From the NCBI GenBank assembly GCA_002441125.1, contig DJVI01000018.1, positions 1 to 64,000 on the forward strand: 64,000 bases of DNA, in the 5' to 3' direction. The DNA is from Caldifarciminota bacterium UBA6260 (GTDB taxonomy: Bacteria; Hydrothermota; 32-111). The notes under the pieces are model-generated. The model saw only the letters and a list, made by a program, of their open reading frames with translations, was not told where the DNA came from and did not search any database. Made by a program: the position numbers and the translations under genes. Below are positions 32,115 through 41,658 of this stretch, piece by piece (the stretch's first letter is position 1; each line of letters opens with the position of its first letter).

Positions 32115-33320
32115 ATGGAAGAAAAAAAGTATAAAAAGAATTTTTTTCTTGGAGTTGTAAACGGAATACTGATGAATTTTGTTGATGCTATAACAGGTTC
32201 ATCAACAGTTTTACCTCTATACCTAAGTTCTATAACGAGTTCGTCGATTCTAATAGGTTTTGGTTCATCATTATACAATTTTTTATGGCCATTACCACAA
32301 CTTTTCACAGCCTATTTCCTTGAAGGTAAAAAGAGAAAAAAATTTCTTTACGATATAACAGCGTATATAAGATTTTTTGCAATACTTTTTATGGCTTTTC
32401 TAATCTTTAAAAATCCAAAAAATATTTTACCTTTATTTCTTTTTTCAATGTTCGTTTACCATATATCTGGTGGTATAGCTGGGCTGCCTTTTATGGATAT
32501 AGTTGGAAGAACTATACCTTCCACGAAACAACATCTTTTTTGGGGTTTAAGAATATCTATAGGTGGATTTTTATCGATTCTTGGTGGAGTCCTAATAAAA
32601 TTTATCCTCTCAAAATACAATTTCCCAACAAACTTTTCCCTGCTTTACTTCATAGCATCAATTTTCGTAGGTATAGGTTTATACTCCTTCTGTCTTGTTA
32701 ACGAGCCTGATGATATAGAAAGGAAAGTTAACAGGAATTTTCTAAAATTTTTAAAAAATGGTTTCTCGACTATATTGAAAGATAAAATGTTTACAACTCT
32801 TTTTTCACTGAGAATACTAACAGGAATTTCTTTAGCACTTGAGCCATTTTTTATGGTTTATGTTGTTAAAGTTTTAAATATGAGAGTTGAAATTACAGGT
32901 ATACTCATCTCATTAAGGATGGCTGGACTTTTGATTTCAAACTTTTTGTGGGATTACATTCAGAAGAAAAAATCTTTGAAATATCTTTTTGTTATAAGTT
33001 CAATTGTTGGATCTTTAATTCCCATAATTGCTTACCTCTCTTCACAAAAACATTTTCTTATATTTTTACTCTTCTTCTTGAATGGCATATTCTATTCAGG
33101 TGTTCAGGTAGCGAGTCCATCGCTTCTTCTCACAATTTCACCATCAGGAAAGAGGGAAACCTATATAGGTTTTTACAATACTCTGCTTTCACCAATATAT
33201 CTTTTCCCGGTGATAAACGGAATGATCATAGATAATTTATCTTTCAACTTCGCTTTTCTGCTTTCCTTTTTGGTTTCCGTTATGTCATTTTTGTTATCTT
33301 TAAAATTGAGAAAACTCTGA
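32115..33320 (+). CDS. MFS transporter
   Basis: 401 residues with about 12 membrane spans. Cytoplasmic loops carry GKKRKKFLYD and QKKKSLKYLFV. No Shine-Dalgarno is seen; TATAAA lies 5 nt before the ATG, so it may be leaderless. The substrate is not evident. Its stop directly abuts the stop of the convergent C25 peptidase gene, and no terminator is visible between them. A second, distinct MFS gene is at 40195. Confidence 0.8.
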   Translation: MEEKKYKKNFFLGVVNGILMNFVDAITGSSTVLPLYLSSITSSSILIGFGSSLYNFLWPLPQLFTAYFLEGKKRKKFLYDITAYIRFFAILFMAFLIFKNPKNILPLFLFSMFVYHISGGIAGLPFMDIVGRTIPSTKQHLFWGLRISIGGFLSILGGVLIKFILSKYNFPTNFSLLYFIASIFVGIGLYSFCLVNEPDDIERKVNRNFLKFLKNGFSTILKDKMFTTLFSLRILTGISLALEPFFMVYVVKVLNMRVEITGILISLRMAGLLISNFLWDYIQKKKSLKYLFVISSIVGSLIPIIAYLSSQKHFLIFLLFFLNGIFYSGVQVASPSLLLTISPSGKRETYIGFYNTLLSPIYLFPVINGMIIDNLSFNFAFLLSFLVSVMSFLLSLKLRKL

Positions 33321-36300
33321 TCATTTCAGAATAAAAATCTTCTCCTTAAAAATTTCCCCCTTACTTTCAACCTTTATAAAATATATTCCAGAAGGAGAGT
33401 TAAATTTTATAGTGTTTCTATTTTCCCTTAACTCATTTTTAAAAATGAGTTTCCCGGAGATATCATAAATTTTTAAAGTGTATTCATCAAAAGGAGATTC
33501 GATTAAAATCGACCCATTTTTATAGTATACTTCAAATCTTTTTGGTGAATCTATACCTTTTAAATAAAAACCGGAGTTCTCTACTAAAATACCAGGTAAA
33601 ACAAGATCATCTATATATACCCCTTTGTATTGAACATTATCATTTTCAGAATAGAAGGAAAACTGTAACAAAGATTTTTTACCTTGAAGCATTCTGTAAT
33701 CTGAAGCGTTAAATATATAACTTTTAAAATCTGTTAACCTATCAGATAGTGTTATAATTGGGACCTTAAAAGAATCTGATAATATCCTTACTACAAAGTA
33801 ATCCATACCAGGTTCAATATCAACGAAAGCTGAAAAACCGAATATGTATGTTGTGTCAAAGATAAAAGTATCTGAGTAGAATGAGGTAAGATAATTTGGT
33901 GGATATGTCTCAGAAGTTTTATAACCTGAAAATAAGGAATAGTAACCAGAGAGACTCCTTCTCGTTGAAAGATGGAAAAACGCTGTTGAAGAATCAACCC
34001 TGATCGAAGGAGAATTTTCAAAATTTTGAAAAGAAGTATTCCCATTTATATTCAATCCATAAATTAAATCGGATTTCTCAAGATTAGAAACAACCTCAAC
34101 TTTTAAACTTTCTATACTACCGAAATTTGTTAATACAAAACTATCAGAAATAATGTTTAAGCCTTTTATCAAAGGATAACTTTTACTGTTGAAAAGAAGA
34201 TGCAATGTATCAAAAAGCAAATTTTCAGCTGATATATTTAATTTTACAAGATCTCCATAATCGTAATGTTGTTTTTCTGGAAATATTTTGACATTTAGAT
34301 TTTTAGAAATATTTTTACCATACTGTAAATATATCGAATTACCATTCAAATCCAAAGGAATTGATGAAAGATCATCCAACCCTTTCTGTCTGATAAATTT
34401 GAAACTTATCGTTGTATCATTTTCCAAATAATAAATAGTATCACCTTCAATTAATATTAAAGTATCTAATATTCCATTCGCCTTTATATTGTAAAAACCA
34501 TTTGAATCTGTCTTCAATGAAAGGTTTAAAAACAAAGTATCCTGAAACAGAGTAAAATTGTAATCTGAAATGTAGACAGATTTTTGAGTTGCATCTAAAG
34601 GTAATACAAAAGTATCCAAAGTTAAACTTTCGTTGATTCTTATTAAGATTTTTATAGAGTCAGAGTTATCAATTCTACAACAAAAGATATTTTTATCTTT
34701 ATAAATGACTGTATCTATACTAAAAGTGTTACCTTCAATTTTTACAAGACAGCTATCCAAAACTTTTACAGAAAAGTTAAGATAACCATTTTTATATATA
34801 GGTTGGATAAATTTAATAGAACTATTTTCCTTGTTAACTTTCAGGTTAAGTAAAGGATCACCAAAATAGTTCAGAGTAAAGAATTGCCATCTCCAATCGT
34901 TTTTAAGTTTTATCTCCTCAACGAATTCAAGAAAAGTTTTACTTAAAACCTCTGAAGGGTTATTTGATTCGTTGAAAAACTTTTTGAAAAATGTGTAGTT
35001 GTAAATGTCCCCGGTTCCAAATCCGGAGAAATATGGTGTGTACCACCCATACCTTGAGTTACCTATATAGTATCCTCCACCATTTGGAGAAAGGATAAAA
35101 TGTTCTGCAACACAATCATAATCGTATGCTGCAGAAAAACAGGAGATAGAATAGAAAAGAATAGGTTTAGAGTTTTTCAAGGTATCAAAATTCTCTCTCG
35201 TAGTATAATCTATACCTGTCTGGATAACAGAATAGTTACCATGCCCATCGTGTGATACAAGAAATGGACTTTTGTTAATATTTTCAATAAAAGAAAATGA
35301 TCTGAGATTATCATATCTTTCATAAAGCTTTATGGTTGGATTGTAAATTGGAATGTTTCTTATCATATTCTCGCAATTCTGGCTACCATCCGTATTAACA
35401 TCAAGATAAGATGCTGCCAAAAGTATAGTATCGTTTGTGATATTTTCAAAATTTTTTACCTTCTGGACAAAATTCAAAATATCGTTTCTGTTTTTTACTG
35501 GAACTCTTCCCAAAAGTATATCCATTCCTATATCTATATCACTTCCATCATCGAAAAAAGTATCATTCACAAAATTTGGATTACCATCAAGACAAGCAAA
35601 AAATTTATCGGTAGGAATAGTCTGCTCTGAAGAACTCAACTGTGGTGTTATAATTAGCTGAACATAGAAAGGAGGAACCACTAACACATCTCCTCCAAGT
35701 AAAACACCTTCAAGAGATCCGCTTTCATATAAAGATTTAATATATTCCCTTATCGCTTGAGGCTTTGTTATAGAAGGATAGATAGAGTAAATTTCGTTAA
35801 CACCTTTTATATCAAAAGAATAAGTTTTGTTCAAATCTACATAGTCATCCCAAAAGCTTTTCAAACTATCATCTGTGATTATCAAAAATTTTTTAATACC
35901 TTTATTTTCCTTTATAAGATTTTTATCATTCTTTCTATACTCTATAACAAGCTTACCGGTAATCTTGAAAACTTCTCCATTCTGATAAAAATAATCACAA
36001 ACATAACCAGAAAGAATAGTTTTACCTTTATAATAGGTTTTGAAAACTTTATAATCTTCGATGGGGAATTTTCCTTTTATCTTTTCCAACTTCGATTTTT
36101 CTGATTTTTCGAACTCCTTTGGCAAAGGATTTTCTCCCACCAAAATATTTGAAACTTTTATTTTAATTATCTTTTCTTTTACTAAATAAATAGAATCAAT
36201 ATCTATATCATTTTCAAATACTTTTTTAAACTTTAAAGATGAAATTACAGGATAAGATTTTTTTATATGGTAAAAGTAATTTTCATTATATTTAGAAATG

Positions 36301-36404
36301 TTAGCATCAAAACTGTTTTCTTCATCTATTGGGATTTCAATCCTTTCAGCAAAAGTTAAAAGTGATAAAAAAATAAAAATTAACAATATATAAAATTTTT
36401 TCAT
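33321..36404 (-). CDS. Gingipain-like cysteine peptidase (C25) with T9SS sorting domain
   Basis: 1027 residues. Signal peptide (FYILLIFIFLSLLTFA). The C25 domain covers about 160-500, with catalytic His in FLVSHDGHGNY (about 387) and Cys in FYSISCFSAAYD (about 422). Beta-sandwich segments follow. The C-terminal ~75 residues (YTLKIYDISGKLIFKNELRE, SGIYFIKVESKG) are a type A Por/T9SS sorting domain, so the protein should cross the outer membrane through T9SS and be attached to the surface. It is probably an extracellular protease. Confidence 0.85.
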   Translation of the reverse strand: MKKFYILLIFIFLSLLTFAERIEIPIDEENSFDANISKYNENYFYHIKKSYPVISSLKFKKVFENDIDIDSIYLVKEKIIKIKVSNILVGENPLPKEFEKSEKSKLEKIKGKFPIEDYKVFKTYYKGKTILSGYVCDYFYQNGEVFKITGKLVIEYRKNDKNLIKENKGIKKFLIITDDSLKSFWDDYVDLNKTYSFDIKGVNEIYSIYPSITKPQAIREYIKSLYESGSLEGVLLGGDVLVVPPFYVQLIITPQLSSSEQTIPTDKFFACLDGNPNFVNDTFFDDGSDIDIGMDILLGRVPVKNRNDILNFVQKVKNFENITNDTILLAASYLDVNTDGSQNCENMIRNIPIYNPTIKLYERYDNLRSFSFIENINKSPFLVSHDGHGNYSVIQTGIDYTTRENFDTLKNSKPILFYSISCFSAAYDYDCVAEHFILSPNGGGYYIGNSRYGWYTPYFSGFGTGDIYNYTFFKKFFNESNNPSEVLSKTFLEFVEEIKLKNDWRWQFFTLNYFGDPLLNLKVNKENSSIKFIQPIYKNGYLNFSVKVLDSCLVKIEGNTFSIDTVIYKDKNIFCCRIDNSDSIKILIRINESLTLDTFVLPLDATQKSVYISDYNFTLFQDTLFLNLSLKTDSNGFYNIKANGILDTLILIEGDTIYYLENDTTISFKFIRQKGLDDLSSIPLDLNGNSIYLQYGKNISKNLNVKIFPEKQHYDYGDLVKLNISAENLLFDTLHLLFNSKSYPLIKGLNIISDSFVLTNFGSIESLKVEVVSNLEKSDLIYGLNINGNTSFQNFENSPSIRVDSSTAFFHLSTRRSLSGYYSLFSGYKTSETYPPNYLTSFYSDTFIFDTTYIFGFSAFVDIEPGMDYFVVRILSDSFKVPIITLSDRLTDFKSYIFNASDYRMLQGKKSLLQFSFYSENDNVQYKGVYIDDLVLPGILVENSGFYLKGIDSPKRFEVYYKNGSILIESPFDEYTLKIYDISGKLIFKNELRENRNTIKFNSPSGIYFIKVESKGEIFKEKIFILK

Positions 36405-36498
36405 AGAACCTCCAGATAAAATGATAAATCATTAAGATTAAAAATCAATAAAAAGATTACCTGTCAGAGATTTTTTGTTTTAAGGTAAAATGTTGAAA

Positions 36499-36930
36499 TT
36501 ATCTACCGAAATTTACAGTTGAAACAACAGAAGTGTAATCTTCTGAAAATAAATTGCTAAAAGATTTGTCAACTACTGTGGTTGAGACTTTATTTGTTGT
36601 ACTTATGCTTCTTTTTGTTGTAAAAAGTGTTAAGGAGAATGAGAACAAGAATATTAAAACAAGTGCAATACCAAAAGAAAGAGAAAATTTGAAATTGCTT
36701 TTCTTTGAATTTAAAAAATTGACTTTCTTTTCAACAAAAGCAAGATAAGCATTTTCATCACTTTTTACATCATAATTTTTTATCAAAGAGTTTATGTTGA
36801 TATAAGAATTGTAAGCATCCTTACAATAGTTGCAAACCTTCAAATGATCTTCAATCATTTTTTTTGTTTCCTCTTTTTCAATCTCTCCGTCAACATATTT
36901 AGATAATAAAATTTTTTCAATATGTTTCAT
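36499..36930 (-). CDS. Anti-sigma factor with zinc-finger (ZAS) domain
   Basis: 143 residues. The cytoplasmic N-terminus has H-x3-C-x2-C (DHLKVCNYCKDA, about residues 29-40), the ZAS motif of anti-sigma factors. One membrane span (FGIALVLIFLFSFSLTLF, about 88-105) leads to a Ser/Thr-rich periplasmic tail (TTNKVSTTVV). It lies 7 bp downstream of the ECF sigma gene and should hold that sigma factor at the membrane until a periplasmic signal arrives. Confidence 0.8.
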   Translation of the reverse strand: MKHIEKILLSKYVDGEIEKEETKKMIEDHLKVCNYCKDAYNSYININSLIKNYDVKSDENAYLAFVEKKVNFLNSKKSNFKFSLSFGIALVLIFLFSFSLTLFTTKRSISTTNKVSTTVVDKSFSNLFSEDYTSVVSTVNFGR

Positions 36931-36937
36931 AAAAACC

Positions 36938-37486
36938 TCACATACTTTTATTTTTTTCCAATAAAATTTTTATATTCTCTCTCGCTCTATATACTAATGC
37001 TTCAACTGCCTTTTCAGATACATTCAGAATTTCAGCAATTTCTTTGTATCTCTTCCCTTCTTTCTGGGAAAGGATAAAAGCCAATCTCTGCTTTTCAGGA
37101 AGTTCAAATAATATCTTCTCAGCAAGATTTCTGTCATAGGAAGGTTTATCCTCTTCAAATTTTTCTTCAAGATCTCCAACTTCCTCTAAGGAAAAAAGAT
37201 TCTTTTCCTTACTCTTTTTTCTAAGAAAAGATATCGACATGTTCACACTTACCCTATAAAGCCATGTTGAGAACTTAGATTTTTTCTTAAAACTTTTTAA
37301 ACTTTCATAAACTTTTAAAAATATTTCCTGTGTTACATCTTTTGCATCATCATAATTTTTTGTATAAGAGTAAACTATCCTGTTTACATTATCGTAATAC
37401 CTTTCAAAAAGCATCCTAAAACTATACTCATCTCCCTTTAAAAAATTTTCTATCAGAATTTCATCATTTAAATTGTTCTTTTCCAT
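36938..37486 (-). CDS. ECF-type RNA polymerase sigma factor
   Basis: 182 residues: region 2 (RMLFERYYDNVNRIVYSYTKNYDDAKDVTQEIFLKV, with the DAKDVTQE core) and region 4 (RLAFILSQKEGKRYKEIAEIL, VSEKAVEALVYRAR). Followed directly by its anti-sigma gene. The upstream Spy-like genes are oriented the same way, with a strong hairpin between them and this gene. The set is probably an envelope-stress regulon. Confidence 0.9.
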   Translation of the reverse strand: MEKNNLNDEILIENFLKGDEYSFRMLFERYYDNVNRIVYSYTKNYDDAKDVTQEIFLKVYESLKSFKKKSKFSTWLYRVSVNMSISFLRKKSKEKNLFSLEEVGDLEEKFEEDKPSYDRNLAEKILFELPEKQRLAFILSQKEGKRYKEIAEILNVSEKAVEALVYRARENIKILLEKNKSM

Positions 37487-37494
37487 AAATAATT

Positions 37495-37519
37495 ATGTGG
37501 GGGAGGAAATCCCCCACAT
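37495..37519. terminator. 10-bp perfect hairpin between Spy-like gene and sigma factor
   Basis: Arms ATGTGGGGGA (37495-37504) and TCCCCCACAT (37510-37519) with a 5-nt loop. T-runs follow on the plus strand (TTTTTATTATT); on the minus strand the tail is ATAATTATTTATGG. For the minus-strand genes it sits between the Spy-like stop (37532) and the sigma start (37486), so it could terminate or attenuate read-through into the sigma gene. Confidence 0.55.
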
Positions 37520-37531
37520 TTTTATTATTGT

Positions 37532-38047
37532 TTAATCTTCATCATCATCGTTAAAAGGGCAATTCTCTCTAAGCATTATTTTTTCTCCTCTGCCCTTTCC
37601 ATTATAACTTTTAAATCCACCGAATCCGAAACCGAAATTTTTATCGAATATCTTTTTCTGCTCGTCATTAAGAATCGCACGAATTTTGAAATGGTTAGAA
37701 ATTCTTGATTTTTCAATATCAAGTTTTATGTTGTTAATCTCTTCGACCAACTTCAAAGCTTTCTTTTCATCTGGACTTTTTCTCATAAGTTCAGCAAGTT
37801 CAAAATGTTTTAATGAGAGTTTGTAACGATATTCTATCATACTCTTATGTTGCTGTGCCTGTAGATCATCAATTTTATCTTTCTGGTCATCTGTAAGGTT
37901 TAGCATCTCAAAATTGTTATCTGCAAAAACCTTGCTTTTAATAACCTCGTAATTTTTAGTCTTAATCTTCATCCCTTGAGAGTATGATGGAACGAAGAGT
38001 AAAAGAACAAGAAGAGTTAAAGTTGTGATAGTTAAGAATTTTTTCAT
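37532..38047 (-). CDS. Spy/CpxP-like periplasmic protein
   Basis: 171 residues. Signal peptide (KKFLTITTLTLLVLLLFVPSYS), then a helical domain with the LTxxQ-like motif (NLTDDQKDKIDDLQAQQ) and a second (ILNDEQKKIFDKNFG). Gly- and Asp-rich C-terminus. Proteins of this fold are periplasmic chaperones induced by envelope stress, consistent with the adjacent ECF sigma/anti-sigma pair. It starts 12 bp after the related membrane-anchored protein. Confidence 0.75.
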   Translation of the reverse strand: MKKFLTITTLTLLVLLLFVPSYSQGMKIKTKNYEVIKSKVFADNNFEMLNLTDDQKDKIDDLQAQQHKSMIEYRYKLSLKHFELAELMRKSPDEKKALKLVEEINNIKLDIEKSRISNHFKIRAILNDEQKKIFDKNFGFGFGGFKSYNGKGRGEKIMLRENCPFNDDDED

Positions 38048-38059
38048 TTTTCCTCCTTT

Positions 38060-38518
38060 TTATTTTATGATTTTGATCTTTTTTTCCCTCATCATTTTTT
38101 TTGGCATTCCTCTATTTTCAATAAAAGAATTCAACAATTCTTTTTCATCTTCACTCAACTTACCTTTGAAGTTCACTATAGAGAATGTGAGATTCTTATC
38201 AATAAAATATCTCGTTTTTGCCTGTTCCCTTAAAAATGAATCGAGTATAGAAGTATCAGGTTTATCACTTTTTAAAATTTCTCTAATCTTTTCTCTATCT
38301 TCTTCAAGTTTATCAAAATATGGTCTGTTCAAATCATCTACCCTGTCCATAAAACTCCTTATATTTTCGAATCTCCCATCCTTATCAAACCTTCTTCCAT
38401 CGAAATGCTGAAAATCTCTAAAAGGTCTGTTGATTAGGATGAATAAAAATATACCTATAAGTCCAACATTTATCCCTACTGAAATAGCAACCACTATGTA
38501 TAAGATTTTTTCTTTCAT
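38060..38518 (-). CDS. Membrane-anchored Spy/ZraP-like protein
   Basis: 152 residues from an ATG with GGAG 6 nt upstream; a longer frame reaches into the tRNA-Ser gene and is not the start. One N-terminal membrane span (ILYIVVAISVGINVGLIGIF) then a helical periplasmic domain (REILKSDKPDTSILDSFLRE, KLSEDEKELLNSF) like heavy-metal-resistance/Spy proteins. It forms an operon with the soluble Spy-like protein; a sensor or chaperone for the sigma/anti-sigma pair is possible. Confidence 0.65.
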   Translation of the reverse strand: MKEKILYIVVAISVGINVGLIGIFLFILINRPFRDFQHFDGRRFDKDGRFENIRSFMDRVDDLNRPYFDKLEEDREKIREILKSDKPDTSILDSFLREQAKTRYFIDKNLTFSIVNFKGKLSEDEKELLNSFIENRGMPKKMMREKKIKIIK

Positions 38519-38614
38519 TTTTTCTCCTTTTACCCTTTTGACGCAAAAAGAATAAAAATCCCTCGTTTTTATTATAAACCAAAATGATACTATGTAAATC
38601 TTGGAATAATTATA

Positions 38615-38704
38615 CGGAGAGGCCGGGATTTGAACCCGGGGTAGCGGTATTACCACTACAACGGATTAGCAATCCGCCGCCTTCGACCACTCGGCCACCT
38701 CTCC
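38615..38704 (-). tRNA. tRNA-Ser (anticodon GCT)
   Basis: 90 nt. Acceptor GGAGAGG / CCTCTCC, D arm GGCCGAGTGGTCGAAGGC, anticodon loop ATTGCTAAT, a long variable arm (GTAGTGGTAATACCGCTAC) and T loop GTTCAAATC. The discriminator is G and no CCA is encoded, unlike the Asn tRNA of this window. Confidence 0.95.
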
Positions 38705-38744
38705 GTCTTTTAAAGAAGTATATTTACCAAAAATTTTTTGTCAA

Positions 38745-40139
38745 TCAGAAATATAATTCAAACTCGTATGGATGGGGTCTTTTTGCCATCTCGAGTGCTT
38801 CTTTTTCTTTATACTCAATATAACCTTTTATAAGATCCTCAGAGAATACTCCGCCCTGCAAGAGATAATCATGATCTTTTTTAAGTTCTTCAAGTGCTTC
38901 CAAAAGGTTTGTTGGACAAGAATCTATTTTTTCAACTACATTTTTATCCATCTTTTCAAGATCCTGATCGAATGGACCGAAGTTGTTATCCTTCAAAGAT
39001 ATCTTATTTTTGATCCCATCCAGACCAGCCATCAACATAGCTGCAGTTGCAAGGTATGGATTACATGTTCCATCCGGTGGTCTGAACTCTATCCTCTTTT
39101 CATTTTCTGATGTTGCATATTTTGGAATCCTTATAGCTGCGGATCTATTAGCAAGTGAATAGAAAAGTTTAACAGGTGCTTCAAATCCTTTTACAAGCCT
39201 CTTGTATGAGTTGGTGGATGGGTTTGTAAAAGCGAGCAAAGATTTACCATGTTTCAAAAGTCCTGCAACATAATATTCACCTATCTGGGAAAGTCCACCA
39301 TAGCCGTTTCCGAAGAAAAGGTTCTTTCCATTTTTGAAAAGATGCTGGTGAAAATGCATCCCATTCCCTGGCATATTATATAAAGGTTTTGGCATGAATG
39401 TAGCGGAAAGATCATTTTTGTAACATACATTCTTTATGAAATATTTTATTATCTGAATGTTATCACCTGTTTTCAAAAGTGGATACCTTTTTATCTCTAT
39501 TTCATTCTGAGCTGATCCAACCTCATGGTGATGGTAGATCAGATCTATTCCATAGTCAATTATAACATTTGAAATTTTACCTCTTATATCTGTAAATTTA
39601 TCTTTTGGTGGAATAGAGTGGTATCCTGATTTTTTCATCAAAAATTCACCACTCTCATTGATATATGTGTCATCGAAACCGAACTTCCCTTCATAAGATT
39701 CTATCTTGTACTCTGAAATATTTTCACTATTGTTAACAATGACTCTATCAAATATATAGAACTCGAATTCAGGGCCAAAAAGAACATTATCTGCGATTCC
39801 CTCTTTTCTCATATACTCCTGTGCTTTAAAAGAGACTGTCCTTGGATCCCTCAAATATTCGCCTTTTGTATCTGCCTCTTTTATGTAACAGAAATATAAA
39901 ATAGTAGGTTCCTCAAAAAATGGGTCTATGAAAGCTGAATCCTCATCTATTATCAAAACCATATCACCACCTTCAACACTCTTAAAACCAGGACAACTCG
40001 ATGAATCGAATCCAACTCCATTCTTCTTGATCTCTTCATAATTTTTTGCTGGAAGAGTTAAATGGTGGAAATTACCTACAAGATCTGAAAATTTTAAATC
40101 GATCCATTTAAAATCTCTGTCTTTTATATCTACTTTCAT
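38745..40139 (-). CDS. glnA: Glutamine synthetase type I
   Basis: 464 residues from the ATG at 40139 (preceded by GGAGG; an ATG at 40154 is just ahead of that binding site). FDSSSCPGF opens the N domain. Catalytic motifs: GPEFEFYIFD, YHHHEVGSAQNEIE, NGMHFHQHL, NPSTNSYKRLV, and RSAAIRIPKY. It makes glutamine from glutamate, ammonia and ATP. A GSI enzyme of normal length; I see no clear adenylylation-site Tyr motif. It stands as a single gene after the MFS gene. Confidence 0.92.
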   Translation of the reverse strand: MKVDIKDRDFKWIDLKFSDLVGNFHHLTLPAKNYEEIKKNGVGFDSSSCPGFKSVEGGDMVLIIDEDSAFIDPFFEEPTILYFCYIKEADTKGEYLRDPRTVSFKAQEYMRKEGIADNVLFGPEFEFYIFDRVIVNNSENISEYKIESYEGKFGFDDTYINESGEFLMKKSGYHSIPPKDKFTDIRGKISNVIIDYGIDLIYHHHEVGSAQNEIEIKRYPLLKTGDNIQIIKYFIKNVCYKNDLSATFMPKPLYNMPGNGMHFHQHLFKNGKNLFFGNGYGGLSQIGEYYVAGLLKHGKSLLAFTNPSTNSYKRLVKGFEAPVKLFYSLANRSAAIRIPKYATSENEKRIEFRPPDGTCNPYLATAAMLMAGLDGIKNKISLKDNNFGPFDQDLEKMDKNVVEKIDSCPTNLLEALEELKKDHDYLLQGGVFSEDLIKGYIEYKEKEALEMAKRPHPYEFELYF

Positions 40140-40194
40140 TCTTCCTCCTATCAAATTGACTAATTATTATATAACTTAAATGTTAAATTTCAAT

Positions 40195-41577
40195 CTATTT
40201 TTTTGGTTTCAAAGGGAATATTAAATTTTCAAGACGAACCTTCAAAGACTGCTGTAAATAAATCATAGCATATCTTGCAGATTTCCCACTTTTTTCTTTT
40301 ACAAATGTAAGTGGGATCTCAGTTGTCAACCTTAAAATTCCAGTTAAAGCGAAAAGTATCTGCTCACCGGTTATATTGAAATTAAAGAAATTTAAAGGTT
40401 TTGGTATGAAAAAACTCGACATAAGCATTGAAAACATCATAGCAAGCCCTGAAACCGTTCCTTGTATAGCGGTGTATATCTGTCTTTTCTTATCTGGTGC
40501 TATCGATAGAACAAAATTTGTTGCAACTATGTTTGCTCCAGACCACATCATTCCAGAGGTGAAAGCTTCAAAATATATTATCCACTTTATCTTTTCAGTT
40601 GCAAAAACCCAAACGAAAGGGTTTATAGAACCGAGAACAAGAGCAAATCTCATCGCTGTTTTGTTTCCAAACCTATCTATAAATAAGCCCCACGGTTTCA
40701 AAAAATACAATGCTGATATTGTGCTTATAGTTCCATATATTTGAACTTCAAAAAGAGACATCTTTAAATTTTTAAGCATGAAAGGTTGCCAGAAAGGTGA
40801 ACCAACTCCAACAGCAACCATCCACCATATATTGTAGATAAGGAATCTGATAAAATTTTTATCTTTAAATGGTTCTGTTAAAAAATCCTTTATACTCTCT
40901 TTCTCAATATCCTTCTCTTTCTCAGGTTGTTTCTGTAAAACTATTATTCCAATTATCCCCATCAAAGAGGCAAAAGTGAAGATAAAAAGAAATATAAAAG
41001 AAATTGGATTAAATTTTAAATCTGAAAAATTCTTGAAAAAAGATCCACCATTTTTTGTAAAGAAATCGAAAAGTAGAGAGAATATGTATCCAGTTAAAAG
41101 TCCAACTACCATAAGAAGTTGTGATCTTTTTGAAAAGAACCTTCCCCTTATCTGGAGTGGTATCATGTCTGAAATCCATGCTATCCACATATTTGCACTT
41201 ATAGTCTGAAAAATATTACTTATAAGAAATATTGAAAGAAAGATATATATCGCACTTTTACCTGAGAAGAAGAATGGAATAAAACCAAAAAATATAACTA
41301 ATAATCTCCCCCATAAAGCGAATTGAACAACAAGTTTTTTGCGCGATTTCAACTCTTTTGTTAAAATAACGCCAACGATCTGAAAGATCTGTGAAAGTTG
41401 TCCTATAGCTGAGTATAGTCCAAAATGTATAGGAGATCCATTTAAAAATACAAGAAGTTTTGTCAAAAAAACACTACCTGAAGATGCAAGTGATGCAAAC
41501 ACCTGTGCAAAACTTCCATCAATATAGGATATATTAACCGTCTTTTTTATGACAGGATCTTTCAAATACTTTTCCAT
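40195..41577 (-). CDS. MFS transporter
   Basis: 460 residues, about 12 spans, with PEKEKDIEKESIKDF as the central cytoplasmic loop. The N-terminus (KTVNISYIDGSFAQVFASL) resembles MFS subfamilies of unknown substrate often found in thermophiles and candidate phyla. No binding site precedes the ATG; a TTGACA lies on the minus strand at 41614-41609 with a 16-bp spacer and TATTTT, about 9 nt from the start, so leaderless initiation is possible. Divergent from the flavodoxin gene. Confidence 0.75.
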   Translation of the reverse strand: MEKYLKDPVIKKTVNISYIDGSFAQVFASLASSGSVFLTKLLVFLNGSPIHFGLYSAIGQLSQIFQIVGVILTKELKSRKKLVVQFALWGRLLVIFFGFIPFFFSGKSAIYIFLSIFLISNIFQTISANMWIAWISDMIPLQIRGRFFSKRSQLLMVVGLLTGYIFSLLFDFFTKNGGSFFKNFSDLKFNPISFIFLFIFTFASLMGIIGIIVLQKQPEKEKDIEKESIKDFLTEPFKDKNFIRFLIYNIWWMVAVGVGSPFWQPFMLKNLKMSLFEVQIYGTISTISALYFLKPWGLFIDRFGNKTAMRFALVLGSINPFVWVFATEKIKWIIYFEAFTSGMMWSGANIVATNFVLSIAPDKKRQIYTAIQGTVSGLAMMFSMLMSSFFIPKPLNFFNFNITGEQILFALTGILRLTTEIPLTFVKEKSGKSARYAMIYLQQSLKVRLENLIFPLKPKK

Positions 41578-41624
41578 AAGATTTATAAAATATATATTTT
41601 TTTGAGATTGTCAACAGAAATCGG

Positions 41625-41652
41625 TTGACATTTCCTAAAGATGTGTTATAAA
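41625..41652 (+). promoter_or_regulatory. Promoter of the flavodoxin gene (predicted leaderless)
   Basis: TTGACA (41625-41630), 16-bp spacer, TATAAA (41647-41652), then 6 nt to the ATG at 41659. No ribosome binding site. Same geometry as the recombinase promoters at 18858 and 20150. Confidence 0.7.
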
Positions 41653-41658
41653 AAAAGT

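Noticed and set aside
38519..38656. N-terminal extension of the Spy/ZraP-like protein
   Set aside because: The extra 46 codons run through the tRNA-Ser gene and the ATG at 38518 has a good ribosome binding site.
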